Made by a program: the position numbers and the translations under genes | The notes under the pieces: model-generated | What the model was told of the DNA's origin: nothing | The model's input: only the letters and a program-made list of their open reading frames with translations | Databases searched by the model: none | Shown: positions 10,390-21,720 of the stretch, in pieces | Position numbering within the stretch: position 1 is the first letter of the stretch | How the letters are laid out: the number at the start of each line of letters is the position of its first letter | Assembly (NCBI GenBank): GCA_003439945.1 | Contig: QVRM01002436.1 | Location: 1 to 64,000 of the forward strand | Source of the DNA: Dermanyssus gallinae | Lineage: Eukaryota > Arthropoda > Arachnida > Mesostigmata > Dermanyssidae | Direction of reading: 5' to 3' | Length of the DNA stretch: 64,000 nt

Positions 10390-11035
10390 ACCTTAGGACT
10401 GTTATAGACAAGTTAATAGATCACTACTTGACTAGGTCTCCTGATCTAAACAGAACTGACCTACCTGTTTTGAACCACTTTAGGAGAATGTATATTTAGT
10501 CACTTGATATTTGTAACTTCTTTTTTAAGTCGACTTTGACGAAATCCAAACCAGTAGCAATCTAGGCCAATTTTACATAGTTTATAGTATAGTCAAAACT
10601 GCGTCTGAAGCTTGAAACCCCCTTAGTGGGGGTAAGTGAGCGTCTGTCACGGTTAATTTTTTGACGTTGCTAACTTAACAAATCTCTGACTGCCTGTGGT
10701 GCGGAGAAACGCGTGCTCTATTATACTGGGACGACCTTCACTGTGCACATCGTCCAGCAGTGCGCACAGCTCTAGACTGTCTTCATTGAGGGGTAGGTGA
10801 CGTCCGGCGACTGCACTTTAAGGTTATTTCAAGGCTGATGTATGTCTCGGCAGAGTATGAGGTCATCGGAGTCAGGCAAACTTTAATTTGCTTAAAAGGC
10901 GTTTTACCATGTAGACGATGCCAGTACTTGTTTTTTGTCAATCTGGGAATAGACTCGCGTTGTGAAGTTAAAATTACACCGTGCACCGGAATGGGAAAAG
11001 CTAAACGAGTCTGATGAAAAGTTAGAGACCTGGAT
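10390..11035. other. No feature recognised
   Basis: Short frames only. No domain, repeat or RNA motif was noticed. Confidence 0.5.
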
Positions 11036-11221
11036 ATGTTCTGTGCCTCTGACCTGTGGTCTGATCTTGCATGTTCAAGTTGCCACGTCTATAGCAGATT
11101 GTTGCGAAAGTGCACAGAGTGCATCCGTCGGCTGTGCCCTTCAGAGTGTATGACGAATCATACGTCTACCTGCCTGACCCTTACGAAGAGATCTCTGCAC
11201 TGCCTCTCTCAAATGACATGA
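11036..11221 (+). CDS. Cys-rich zinc-finger-like small ORF (uncertain)
   Basis: This 61-codon frame has closely spaced Cys residues: ACSSC, then eight residues, KCTECIRRLC, PSEC and a His after MTN. The spacing C-X2-C-X8-C-X2-C-X4-C-X3-C resembles a B-box or other small zinc-binding module, such as the one in TRIM proteins. No conserved partner exon was found beside it, and there is no clear splice site that would define it. It could be an exon, a transposon-derived fragment or chance. Confidence 0.25.
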   Translation: MFCASDLWSDLACSSCHVYSRLLRKCTECIRRLCPSECMTNHTSTCLTLTKRSLHCLSQMT

Positions 11222-11412
11222 ACCATTTAAAGGGTTACGCAAAGGGTGACATCTTCGCGGTATCTCCCCTAAGTTAGGTTTCTTAAAATATAGTGATTGA
11301 AGAGCTTCCGTTATGTATTGATTGAAAACGTATAATATTGAGCCATTTAAAGGGTTACACAAAAAGTGGCATTCTCACGGTATTTCCCCTAATTTAGGCG
11401 TATTTAAATATC
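11221..11412. repeat. Diverged direct repeat, 120-base period
   Basis: ACCATTTAAAGGGTTAC (11222) and GCCATTTAAAGGGTTAC (11342) begin two copies about 70 bases long that share ACGGTATTTCCCCTAA-type blocks. The first copy starts exactly 120 bases before the second. Confidence 0.8.
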
Positions 11413-11432
11413 AGCCCCGTAAATGTGTTTAC

Positions 11433-11660
11433 TTATCCTTTAAAGCTTGCTGCACTTGAGAGATGATAGTGTGCACACACACACACACCAAGCACCGCTT
11501 GTAGTGCATCGTTCTGAGCATTCTGGAAACTTTGCAAGACTGCCATGTACACACCACCGCAGACTGCAACGCAATGCCTTAGCATATGCTCTATGAAAGC
11601 TTGAAGGTATGAACTAATAGAAAAAGGAAGATTAGCGACACGTCTTCTTGACAAGCGTCA
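11433..11660 (-). pseudogene. LINE reverse transcriptase C-terminal (thumb) fragment
   Basis: The minus-strand frame reads RRRVANLPFSISSYLQAFIE, then a Gly-Gly step and LQSFQNAQNDALQAVLG. This fits the region after the RT core in Jockey/CR1-type LINEs, where a conserved pattern (Trp-Gly, then a Gln-x-x-Gln-x-(R/K)-Ala-(L/V)-Arg helix) occurs. Key residues are partly lost. It is a short 3' remnant with no neighbouring RT core. Confidence 0.5.
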
Positions 11661-11699
11661 ATTGGCGTTCGACCTTTCAAAGCAATTCGATCTGTTAGA

Positions 11700-12640
11700 A
11701 GCGACTGTCTTAGGTCTCCTCTGAAGAGAAATCCCAAGAACTTTTGCGGATCTGATCACTTCTAGCGAACCGTATATGACCATTATGCGTACCTGTGCAG
11801 GAATGTGTGGGTGCACTAAATGCAACTGTTTTTATTTCAGGCACATTAGTACCTTTAGACCAAGCGATGAGGGTGTCGCCGATATTCTATACAGGGTCAC
11901 ATTCATACCCGCGCGGCTAACACGCCGGTCACTGCTGATAGTAGCATTGGCTCAGCAGCTGATCAAACTGGTGCCGCTGCTGGACAATGCGGCTGCAGGG
12001 TACGGCGCGACGTTTCTGAGAGGCTTCAAAGAATGCCTCCTGCACGGTCGGTTCCGGCAGCGGTATTGGCACTAAGTGCCCCCTCACTCTCCAAATTCCG
12101 GGTTCCTCCTCCACTTCGACAGGCTCGGTATGGCACTACTACGCTTATCTCGACTGTGTGTGCAAGGCGGTTTCGACGCAGGTTCTCTGCGCGAATCCTC
12201 CAGTATCGCGTGTCGTCACGTGCCAGCCTAGACCGTGTGTTCGGTTTTGCCCACAGTTCCCGAAAAGCGGAGCATGCATGTATCGGTGGTCGATTTTCTA
12301 ATTTAAAAAAAACATTTAAGTTTGGCAATGTTCTGGGCCTGTAAAGTCCTTCGTGACGTAAAAGGCGAAGGTTCCTGCGGTGCCCAATTGAAGTCGAAAA
12401 TCAGGGATGAAAATGCGGGTACATGGGGCCGGATCAGCTTTTGAGAGTGAGATGGCCCATTCCTACGAATTAAGGGTCGAATGGCAAGGTGAGCGTACTC
12501 CTGCTAGAAGATCGCGGAGCAGCTGCCAAGTTAATACGAGTAGCCCCTACTGGATCTACCGTATAACCTGCTGGTCGCGGAAAGAAACGATCGATCACTT
12601 GACGGGAATCTCTAACTAAGCACGGCTAGAGAGGCCACTG
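11700..12640. other. No gene recognised; several long open frames without motifs
   Basis: Frames of about 100 codons exist on both strands (11776-12075 plus, 12026-12328 minus), but none shows a recognisable domain and they overlap each other. This GC-richer stretch leads into duplication copy B. Confidence 0.5.
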
Positions 12641-12724
12641 TGGGTGCTTGGCAGGACGACAGGGCCCGCCACGACTGTGCGACTGCAGCGATACGCAAGT
12701 GTAAGAGATGTAGGATACGAGATT

Positions 12725-13095
12725 CCCTATGGTTTTTGAAGTCTTTATATCCGATCCCCAATTCCTTAACAACAGGAAGTTCAGTAGGGAGCTCTTGCAA
12801 GGGGACATGGCAGAGATCTCCGGTCTTCGGCAGTTGACATTCGGCCAGATACTAACGGAACGGGAAAATCTGGCGATGCCAGAGAACGAGCCTGCGGCGT
12901 GACATCGAATCAACCACAAGAGCAACAGAGATCGCCGGCAAGCGGCAACATTACTGCGGCTCTACCCCTGTGACAGTGGGTACAACGCCGAGGTGGGAGA
13001 GTTGTTAAAAGCAGGGGGGAGCAGTCACGTTCGATTTTGGCGCGGGGTCGAGGGCGAGATAAATCGGACATCGATCGGAGATTCCAGCTATTTTT
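12725..13095. other. B-specific block upstream of the membrane-protein gene
   Basis: C runs directly from the sequence at 12724 to that at 13096, so this block is inserted in B or deleted in C. It holds a 50-codon open frame (12752-12904, DPQFLNNRKFSREL... ending NEPAA) with no recognised relative. It may be a fragment of a mobile element. Confidence 0.6.
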
Positions 13096-13120
13096 GGTCA
13101 GCCTACACAGCCATAAGGCC

Positions 13121-13197
13121 ACACACTCGCACACACACACACCCACACTCACGCCCACACACACACACACACTTACGACAACACCCACACACACAAA
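13121..13197 (+). repeat. (CA)n repeat in 5' region of gene copy B
   Basis: CACACA and CCACAC repeats. The matching array in copy C (24165-24208) is about half as long. Confidence 0.9.
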
Positions 13198-13580
13198 GTG
13201 ATCTATTATCTTTCTGCTACTTCCATTGGCTCTGTGCATTCACAGCTGCACTAGCAACGACGGCATACGGTCGCATATCAACAACGAAGCGGCGGCAGTG
13301 CGTGTTTGAATCCAGCGCCGCAGCAGGCGCAGCCATTGAGAGCCGCCAGCCAGTAGCGACTGGAGACTGTAGACGGTAAACTCTGCTGAGGTGGTTGGTT
13401 GGTTGCTTGGGCAGGGCAAGGCAGGTCGTATCGCAAAGCACGTCGAACGAACGACGTTAGCGAGCGCCAGTCGCGCCAGGCAGGCGGGCCTTCGAACGCT
13501 GGTCTTTCCTGCCTTGTGGTTGTCAGTCCCTCGTGGACCGCCTCGTGGACCCCTCGTTCGTCTCGTGTGACATCGCCGAC

Positions 13581-13620
13581 GCCGCTGCTGCCGCTGCCTC
13601 CGCCGTCGCCGCCGCCGCCG
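13581..13620 (+). repeat. GCC-rich element, one 30-base unit (copy B)
   Basis: There is one copy of a 30-base GC-rich unit followed by a short (GCC)n tail, in the inferred 5' UTR. Copy C has three tandem units. Confidence 0.9.
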
Positions 13621-13642
13621 CGTGCGCCCACTACCGATTCCG

Positions 13643-15973
13643 ATGTCAGCGTCATCACATCTCGGCTCTCATTCGAAGTCCAGCAAAGAGGCGTCGCGCG
13701 TCGAACAACCCACTGCGCTGCGGACCAAGCGACATACGCCCGATGAGCTCCTGTCACGGTGCGACTACAACGACAGCACTATCGCCTCCGACCTGAAGAG
13801 TCAAGCTAATAGCTTCGTGGGTATGCGGAACACAGCGACATGCGTTGCGTTGCTGCACAATACTTATTTTGTTCCGTCAAATTAGCGTTCGTTTTGATTG
13901 TAATTCCCCCCCCTCTCTCTCTCCCTCCCTCCCTTCTTCCTCTCTTTCGTCTTTCTCTCTTTCTACCTGCCTACGTATCTATGCATTCCTCGAGGAGCCA
14001 TATATCACCTTATTATCAGCTAACTAGGGTCAGTAACGTCGGCCAATCAATGCTACACAATCACATTTAGCTAAGTGAACGATTAGTCGATCATTCAATC
14101 GACCACATAAATTCAGCTAACAAGGATCGCCCGGCTCGATTCCTGTTGTTGGTCGAATTTTTTTGAGCGATGCTCATTACGAAACGATAGTAAACCATAC
14201 CGCTGCTGAGAGTCAGCGGTCATGCTGCCACAAGGACTGTTGGAAAAACGCTAGATATCTTAACATGTCCGGCCCTCGGTGCATTGAAGGTACACCTCAG
14301 GTTAAGTGCCAAGCCCGTAGGGGACGGAGGATAGTCTATAAATATAAAAAAATAGACTATCCTCTAAACAACGGCCTTAAAAACTGTTTTAATTTTGTTA
14401 AGGCCGTTTTTGTTCCGTTTCCTGTCCTTGCGAGGTGTCGAGAGATTTGAATTCGAAGACTCATTATGATGGCTTGTTTGCCTTTTTACAGCGCTTCTAT
14501 TTGCGTAATGGGGGGAGGGGTGAAGGGGGATGACCTTTAGTCAATGATCAACAGTTATAGCGTACTGGAACAAAGTAACAGGATAGGTAAATAGAGACCA
14601 CAAAAAACTGCATGACTATTACCTACCAAAGGTAATGAAACCCTAGATCTCTAGCAACGAAATTGTCACCACGGCACATACTTACAAACTTATACTCGCT
14701 TTTCAACGTTTTATGAATCTCCGAAGATATCGTCGCCGAAACGAATAGACCTAAACAGCAAAACACCAGGCTATCCGCATGTTTAGCAAACTTGTCATTG
14801 CGCGTGCCTATGCACATATTGTTTATATGCTGAAAAAACATACTCCTTGCACTTGCTGTGCGGATTGGCACTAGCCACTACGCCATTTGATCTTCTGCGT
14901 TCGCATATACAGGTACGTTAGCAGCAGCCGCTTTTCTTTAACGCTGAAGAATAGCTAAAGAGAATATACACAAAACCCATACATATTCTCTATTTTGTTG
15001 CAAAACTCTTTCAAGTGTTGTTGCGTTGCACAACAGCATCACTCCACTACTTGTGCTTTTTTTTTCACGACACTTACACACATACGAATGTTTATTCGCA
15101 CGCATGGCCTCAATGTCACAATTTTGTTACAAATACTGTTATAATACGTTAACGCCATTACGTAATATACTACTACTACTACTACCATTATGTTTCATTC
15201 AATTCAATTCAAATGCATTCTGCGCTATAGGTGGTCATTTGGTCATCGTTTCAATGCTTTAAGCTAACAGAGATAAATTCATGCTAGATTCCAGCCTGCT
15301 GACGGAACGCAAACATTCATGGGTGTTTGGTCAAGACAAGGGGAAGTCAACGCGCATCCTGCAGGATATTGATCGCCGTCCTGGATTTACACATACGTGC
15401 AAAGTGATATGGCTCGCAGCGGTGTCCTCTCTTATTCTGGTGTTCGCCACCTGTGTGATTATTTTCGTAACAGCCTCGGCAATGGACGATTCAGAGCAGA
15501 TGACGAATGAACGGACACGCGCTCCTATTGCGGCTACGAATTCCTATCGTCGTGCTTCGACGAAACAAGCGGAAGGAATTGAACATATGTTCGCGGATCC
15601 TTGCGATGGAGACGGCCGCCTGTGTGGCCAGAAAAGAGCACGCCCTGACGATAACAGCTACGATACAAAACACAACAAGCAATCAGCAAACGCGATGGCT
15701 GCAGCGAGACCACCAGCTACAGTATCAATAACAGAAACAGCAGAACCTATAGCAAACGTAGAAATCACAGCAGCAGCAGCAACAACGACTGCAACAACAA
15801 CACCAGCTAGAATACCAATAAGCAGAGCAACAGAAATAGCAGAACCTATAACAAACGTAGGCATAACAGAAGCAATGACAACACAAACAGAAGCAACGAC
15901 AACACCAACAACAACAAGGCCAACAACAACAACAACAACAACAACGCCAACATTAACAACAACAACAACATGA
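13643..15973 (+). CDS. Single-pass membrane protein with mucin-like tail, copy B (complete, spliced)
   Basis: Exon 1 is 13643-13820 and exon 2 is 15288-15973, giving 287 codons. The ATG at 13643 follows an in-frame stop at 13568. Exon 1 ends TTC GTG G before GTATGC and exon 2 starts after TAG; phase 1 is kept and the joined codon is GAT (SQANSFV-D-SSLLTERK). A CTAAC branch-like motif lies 27 bases before the acceptor. The polar N-terminal domain has about 98 residues (SKSSKEASR, HTPDELLSR). One helix follows at about 99-122, then a Thr/Ala-rich tail with a CDGDGRLC pair. No signal peptide is seen, so a type II orientation is inferred. Family unknown. A zinc metallopeptidase of the M13 type was considered because of the N-terminal layout, but no catalytic domain follows. 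Transcription is not proven. Confidence 0.65.
14135..14347 (+). mobile_element. tRNA-derived SINE in intron of gene copy B
   Basis: A B-box-like GGCTCGATTCCTG stands at about 14133-14145, followed by the conserved body GAGTCAGCGG, CCACAAGGAC and GGCCCTCGGTGCA. It is the same insertion as at 190-405 in copy A. Copy C lacks the whole surrounding block. It ends in the 13-base hairpin at 14327-14364. Confidence 0.6.
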
Positions 15974-16286
15974 ACAACAACAACGCCAACATGAACAACC
16001 ACAACAACGACGCGAACGCCAACGCCAACAGTAACAACAACATGGACAACACTATCAGTAAAACGGAACACAATAACAGCGACACGAATGACAAAGGAAA
16101 AATACGGAAGAAAACCAAGAAGAAAAAGAAGAACAAGAATGAGAAGTAGAAGCACAACAACAACAACGCAAACAACAGTAGCAGCAATATTGACGAGAAG
16201 TAAATCAATAGCAGCGACACCAATAGATGGCCCCAGCACCATCTTCCACGACAATCCGAGCAACAATACCAACAATAACAATGGCT

Positions 16287-16316
<30 letters not shown>
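15779..16316 (+). repeat. CAA/ACA-rich tract (copy B)
   Basis: This is the equivalent of 1840-2360. It is longer by 12 bases before the stop codon (four Thr codons) and by 15 bases near 16286-16316. Confidence 0.9.
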
Positions 16317-16317
<1 letters not shown>

Positions 16318-16736
16318 GTCAGCAAAGGCAGCTCGAAGGCGGATCACTAAAGACGAATTGCTAAAGAACCGCTGACTAAAAGCGTGCCGGCAGAGAACGG
16401 AGCCGATGGATTGCACCTCGTAGACGACGACGACAACGACAACGACAACGACGACGACGAGGACCATGGACTCACGACGGCGGTTGTGTTTGTGGTGTAC
16501 ATATGTGTGTGTATGTGGGTGTATGTATATGTATATCGATCTGTATGTGTATCTATGTGTGTGTTTGTATGGCTTCTGTCGCCTACCCGACCGGAAGCGT
16601 AAACGCGGCCACCAATAGCGGGGCGCAGGCTGTCAACAACCACGACATCATCACGTGGGGGGTTGAACCCGGTTTTCTAACGAAAGCCGAGAGTGAAAAC
16701 ATGCCCGCAGTCGGGCAGTGGGGCAAGACGACCCCC

Positions 16737-16870
16737 ATGCGCAACTTCGAGAGCCTGAGGATACATGCGCAATTTCGAGAGCTGGGAAGATACATGCGCA
16801 ACTTCGAGCGAGAGCTTGAAGATACATGCGCAACTTCGAGCGAGAGCTTGAAGGTACATGCGCAACTTCA
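16737..16870 (+). repeat. Minisatellite, about 28-32 base units (copy B)
   Basis: Four full units start with ATGCGCAA(C/T)TTCGAG and a partial one follows. There is one unit more than in copy A. Confidence 0.9.
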
Positions 16871-17414
16871 TGAGGCACTTCGGCACTTCGTCGGCTGCAA
16901 AAATAGACAGCCAAACACGAAAAAGCCCGCTAAACACGCCGCCGCCGCAGCAGAAGCGGAGACCCCGTGGTGTTTCTCTCACCGGGCGCGTGCGCGGCAT
17001 CGCATGATTTTGGTAACTCATGTTCGGTTGCCCGCGGCTGCGGTGCCGGCGGCCGTAGCCGGACTATTCGATGGCTTTTATCTCAGTCATCAGCCCAGTG
17101 GAGCTCGGCAGTGGAGAATAATGGCTGGCTGGCTAGCGCCGGTCAAGACCGAAAAAGACTCGAATAGTAGGGCTGCCTTTGGCTGCCTACCGTTTCTGTT
17201 TGTAGCGTGCGGAATTACCGACTGTTTCCTCCTCCTCGGTGGTGTGGTGAGCTGTGCGCTTGAAGAACTTGTGCCCTTGTGGCTTTGTTGGGCAAACTGC
17301 TGCAGCGCTATTACTTGCTGTCTGTAGTGCGACCTGTTTCCCGCAGTGCCTGCTGCCCGAGACAGCATCGCGCACAAAACAGGCAGAACGCACTTTTGCT
17401 TAATTCAATCTCAG

Positions 17415-17420
17415 AATAAA
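17415..17420 (+). terminator. Poly(A) signal AATAAA of gene copy B
   Basis: AATAAA lies 1.44 kb after the stop codon and in the same context as 3415 in copy A. Confidence 0.5.
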
Positions 17421-17439
17421 CGGCACAGCCCTATGCGTA

Positions 17440-18190
17440 TTTGTGGAAAGCCTAGACAGGCCTGGCCTCGTCTCTTGCGTACGAGTTGTTAATAGAGTCA
17501 TAACTGATCTAGCTTGATCTAGCGGTTGCAGTGAAAACCCGAGTTTCGCAGATCTGCAACTGTGATGATTGTGGGAATCTTGCAGAACTATAGCTTTCTG
17601 AAGCGACTCCTAATAGTAGTAGTTAAGTTTATCTTAGGACTTCTGGAGAGATTAGTTTGTCACCTATTTTTTACTCGACTTTTTCTATTCTAATTTGGGA
17701 AATCCGTGTTGTAGTCAACTGAGTGTACGTATACCCGCTTAGTGTAATGAATATACGTATTATCCGTTTACTTCAGTGAATGCATGAAACTGAGCCTTCG
17801 CTGAAGTGTTATTTTCCAACCAATGTGTCAAATCGGGGCAACAAAGTTTGTGTTCGATTGCACGTGTCTCTACGTTTTCCATCTCGCTGTTTTGGAGGCG
17901 TTTTACTTTTAGCACACTACTTAGTGCACAGTAAACAGCACTTTCTTTTCTAGAGCTACTTGGTCACCGATTCTTAGATGAACCTTACACATTTTACCTT
18001 CGTTGCAAGTTGGTGTATGATTCCATATCGCAATTTGCGGAAAGCAACTCCGATTCAGCAGGAACGAATCAGTATATAAATAGCAACCAGTAATTTATGC
18101 TCAATTTTTAAGAAAGCAATGCCTAAATTAAGTAACAATTAGCCATACACAACTAATGTATTGGCTGCGACTGTGTTACACTAAGGAGTC
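17440..18190. other. Duplicated non-coding flank (copy B)
   Basis: It aligns with 3440-4450 in A at lower identity than the gene body and lacks A's extra 260 bases. No gene is seen. Confidence 0.7.
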
Positions 18191-18239
18191 AACGATTTTA
18201 TATTTTTCATCCCAAATTTAGCTACAAATACGCGTGCGC

Positions 18240-19330
18240 GTGAATTTACTGAGAAGCAAGTCAGTAGCCGGTCTGCTGCTGCTTAGCGAACCCAACGTCC
18301 GGTAGGCGGAAAACCGTCTTCCGGCCCGGCTCGTGGTCACCGACAGGGCAACGGGCATCGTACTGGACGTCGCAACGAGCTCCGCATCTCCGATCACGGC
18401 TACGGCTATCGTTTCACCTGGATCGACGTAGCGAACGTTGGGCGTTTTTACTTCTGCTACTGCAGCCCTAATGTTCTGCTTGGCAACCCGCACAAGTTTT
18501 CAGACGACTTGTCCTCTTCTTTTAACTAAATGGATATTCCACTTCCAGCCATAGCTGGTGATTTTAGCGGGGCGGTTAGCGCATGGGGCTCTGCCAGAAC
18601 TACCGAAAGAGGCTCGCCGTCCTCGACCTGTTGACGACCGAGGACCTTATTCTTAACACGGGTACGTTCACCTTCCTGCTACAGGAAGAGGAACCTCTCA
18701 GCGATTACCTTATCATCGAATTCCACGTGACTACTGCCGCGATGGTAAATCGTCCGACGCTGCATCCGCCTATCAGACGTCAGGAAGCTGAACAGCTTCG
18801 GAGGTCCCTCAGGGCACTCATAGGACCAAAGGGAAGGCCCGCTTTCCTAAGAACGAGTACCCAGTGCAAGAAACGTTTCTGGTGGACCTTTCTTAAGAAG
18901 CTGACAGACGACCTCTGGGGCCGCCCCTATAAGATGGTTAGGGGGTTTCCCGCTTTAAGAGGTACAGAGATGCTCTTTCCGCGACAGAAAAGGCGCGAAA
19001 TGAAATCGAAGCGTTCTTCCCCATCACCCACGCTTCGATTGCGCCCCCTACCAGGGGGGGGAGATGATCATTCGGAACCCACTTTGTATGAGATGCAGGA
19101 TGCTGCGACGCGCCTCAAACAGGGAAAGGCGCCGGGCCCAGAAGGTGTCTCGGTTTCCGGGGTCTCGACCCTAATACAGGCGTTTCCAGAAACAGTAGCG
19201 ACTGCAGCGACGGAGGTGCTTTAGTCGGGCTCGTTCCCTAGGGAGAGGAACGGCCTGCTATCAGACGCCCAGCACGTGTTTTGCAAAGGTCACTTGACAA
19301 TGGGGGCCATAAAACAAATTCAGAGAACAA
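18240..19330 (+). pseudogene. R1-clade LINE, degenerate endonuclease and RT start (copy B)
   Basis: This is the duplicate of 4500-5580. The longest open part, 18583-19224, overlaps the linker and RT start (WWTFLKKL, LKQGKAPGPEGVSVSG). It ends at the same stop, and NGLLSDAQHVFCKGHLTMGA follows. The same internal RT deletion and fusion to a second element are present, so both predate the duplication. By eye identity to copy A is about 94 percent. Confidence 0.85.
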
Positions 19331-19783
19331 GTCAGGCAGCAGGAAGGCGCCGGGATAACGGCTAGGGGGGTAGTTAAAAGTAAGGAGGGTGGCGTTATAA
19401 TTAGAATAGAGGAGAGTGAAAAGGGCGCAGGAGAAAAAATGGCGGCGGCCATTCGGGAATCTGCAAAGATGCAGGCCGACTGCCGAGAGCTTAACCAGGG
19501 GCAGACCATCGCCCTGTGGGGGATTGACCCACTCTTGGACAGGGAGCAGGTCGAAAGGGAACTGCAAAAGGCCTTGCAGCTTCCGGCCGGCGCCAAGATC
19601 ACAGCTACCGAGCCAAGGCTCGGAAGAGCTGAAGTTTGGTTTGCACTGGTTACGGCGTCCCCGGCGGCGGCAAGAGCCATGTGCTCCCGCAAGACCCTCA
19701 AGCTGGGCTCGAGGTGGTGCAGACCTGAGGAGTGGGTTAGGCTCCCTAACTGCTACAAGTGTCATAGGCCGGGCCATAAGGCC
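19330..19783 (+). pseudogene. R1-like gag, truncated (copy B)
   Basis: Frame 19439-19789 is intact through MAAAIRESAK, LWGIDPLLDREQVEREL, ALVTASPAAARAM, RPEEWVRLPN and the first half of a zinc knuckle (CYKCHRPGHK). At about 19783 the homology to copy A ends and unrelated sequence follows, so the remaining knuckles and all of ORF2 are missing. Because A has a frame break in this part, B shows the older form of the gag. Confidence 0.9.
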
Positions 19784-20004
19784 CGATGACCCCGCCACAC
19801 TGTCAACACTCGCATTAGGACATGCCGATCACTTCTCATTAGGTTGTTCACCTTGTCGATGAGTTCAGCCGTGACAAACACAGTCTCCTTCGTATTCGGC
19901 CTTATCCTGCGATAAATATTGGCCGGCTGAATATCTTCCGGGGTTTGAAATGTAATAACACCTCGCTGCCTCTCAATCCTTAAAATTTGCAATGGGAACG
20001 CCAT
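19784..20004 (-). CDS. Unrecognised ORF, possible exon or element fragment
   Basis: A minus-strand frame starts with ATG at 20004 (MAFPLQILRIERQRGVITFQ) and continues without low complexity, with a mixed composition (TPEDIQPANIYRRIRPN, TVFVTAELIDKVNNLM), up to the duplication breakpoint. The composition looks protein-like, but I do not recognise the family. It directly abuts the truncated R1 gag, so the two may have been joined by the event that truncated copy B. Confidence 0.3.
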
Positions 20005-20100
20005 GATGTCCTAACACGTGTTGCGTCAACTGAACGGAAGACGCACGTACCTGCTATTTTTCTCTGTCATGCGCAGGTAGCCTCGTCCTACAAATGTAAC

Positions 20101-20274
20101 TGGCTAATGTTACTAATGTTCTTATTTCTGTCTTGCTTTATTTATTTTTAATCCACCCCTTTTTTATTGCAGTTCTAGTTACTTTATTGGCTAATGTTAC
20201 TAATGTTCTTATTTCTGTCTTTTTTTATTTATTTTTAATCCACCCTTTTTTAATGCAGTTCTAGTTGCTTTATT
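20101..20274. repeat. Tandem repeat, two 87-base units
   Basis: TGGCTAATGTTACTAATGTT begins both units (20101 and 20188). Each ends with a GCAGTTCTAGTT(A/G)CTTTAT block. The units differ by a few bases. Confidence 0.92.
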
Positions 20275-20279
20275 GGGTA

Positions 20280-21720
20280 TCATTCTACGTCATATGAACG
20301 TACACGTGAGTATGTACTAATTAATTAACTATTTCAAACAATATCATTATAATGACTATTGTTCTTTGGTTAAAAGGTGTCTGAATATGCGCAGAAGAGA
20401 AACATATCATGCTTCTTCTCTACGCCTACGTATCTGTTCGTTTTTTATAAATGTATGATGCCACGGTTCCTTCTACATCTAGCAAAACTAGTTGCAATGA
20501 AAGTAGACAACGGTAGCGTTCCTCAAACAAGTCTCAAGTAACGGCAACTTACCTGTACAACACAAAAGGTGTATTGAGATAGTTGTATCTTTGAACGTTT
20601 TTTTTTGGGTGAAGAAGGATAAAATGCAGTTGCACACCGTCGTCAACGGGTGCATACCTGTCCAAAAACAGACAACACCTGATTTTTTCCTGTTTTAATA
20701 TGGGAGGCTTTGGGAATATATGATGCACATGCGCCGGCAGCAATCAGCAGCGACAAGTGTGAGACTCACAAGCAAACTTAGTCCGAGTGCTCTCAATTCT
20801 TGGTGCATACTCTTAGGTTCAAGGATTAAATTTATAAGTATTTTTTCATTATATTATAATTAAAATTATGTTAATACTTCGGCACTTTCTACGCACCTAG
20901 AATTAAAATGATTTTTAAGGAAGTGGTTTTTAATTTAAGTTATTGAAAGTATACAGCGTCAAAACGCCATTCACTAAAGCTATATTACCCAACGCAAACT
21001 TAAGATGCCAAGGTAACGGACATTTAATGTCGACAAGAGCGACAGAACAGGATATACAATACGTGTGCTTACGTCAATGTATGTATGTATTGTGGTTTTG
21101 ACCATAATCGTGCTCCCAAATAAGAGCGCCTTGGAAGAGACGTCAGTTGCAAACCGAGCGGGACTCTTTGGCCCCTCTACACAGTGAGTGGATACGCGAC
21201 TACACGTCTTGTTATGATAGGACAAATGTTAGCATTCATCTAGCTCTAAATTCGAATTTCAATGGCCACCATAATAATATTGTCCGAAATATGATATAAT
21301 ACGGACTCACTAAAGGGCCATTTCGACAAACTGATACGCCAGCTTTATGAGGGCTTTTATCTAGGACGTCTAATCGATCTGTGGCGATCTACAACAATTA
21401 CTAATAATTATCCTTTCTTAGGTTTCCTAGGTAAATAAGATTTCTGTCCGTAATTATATATAATACTATACATTCTGTCACGTGTAGGCTATAACTCTGC
21501 ATAGTGTAGAGACAAATCTAATTATTAATTAATTTTTGAGGTTTATTCACGGAACCGCAATTTCACAATGCTGAAGTTCTCATATATAAAAATATTTAAA
21601 ATATGTATTAACACCAATATTATCGATTTCATACTTTAACATATGAAACTAGCAATTGAAGGTGCTAAAAACTTCTCCCGTTCACATACATGACACGCTT
21701 TCTTCAACCTATTGACGAAT
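20280..21720. other. AT-rich, no gene recognised
   Basis: There are short frames only. The end nearest 21720 may include the 3' UTR of the LINE that follows on the minus strand. Confidence 0.55.

Larger units (their letters stand above)
12650..19783. repeat. Segmental duplication, copy B (complete gene)
   Basis: 12650-14800 matches copy C (24050-25361) and 13931-19783 matches copy A (1-6035). Compared with C, B carries about 370 extra bases (12725-13095) in the upstream region and about 510 extra bases (13886-14392) that contain the intronic SINE. The right edge stops within the gag zinc-knuckle region of the R1-like element. Confidence 0.95.

Noticed and set aside
13399..13746. 115-codon Pro/Ser-rich frame over exon 1 (and 24409-24816)
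   Set aside because: It has no ATG start, relies on GC-rich repeats, and overlaps the better supported exon 1 in another frame.
13643..15973. M13 zinc metallopeptidase (neprilysin-like) assignment for the duplicated gene
   Set aside because: The topology is similar, but no HExxH or other catalytic motif follows, and the tail ends in Thr repeats and a stop.
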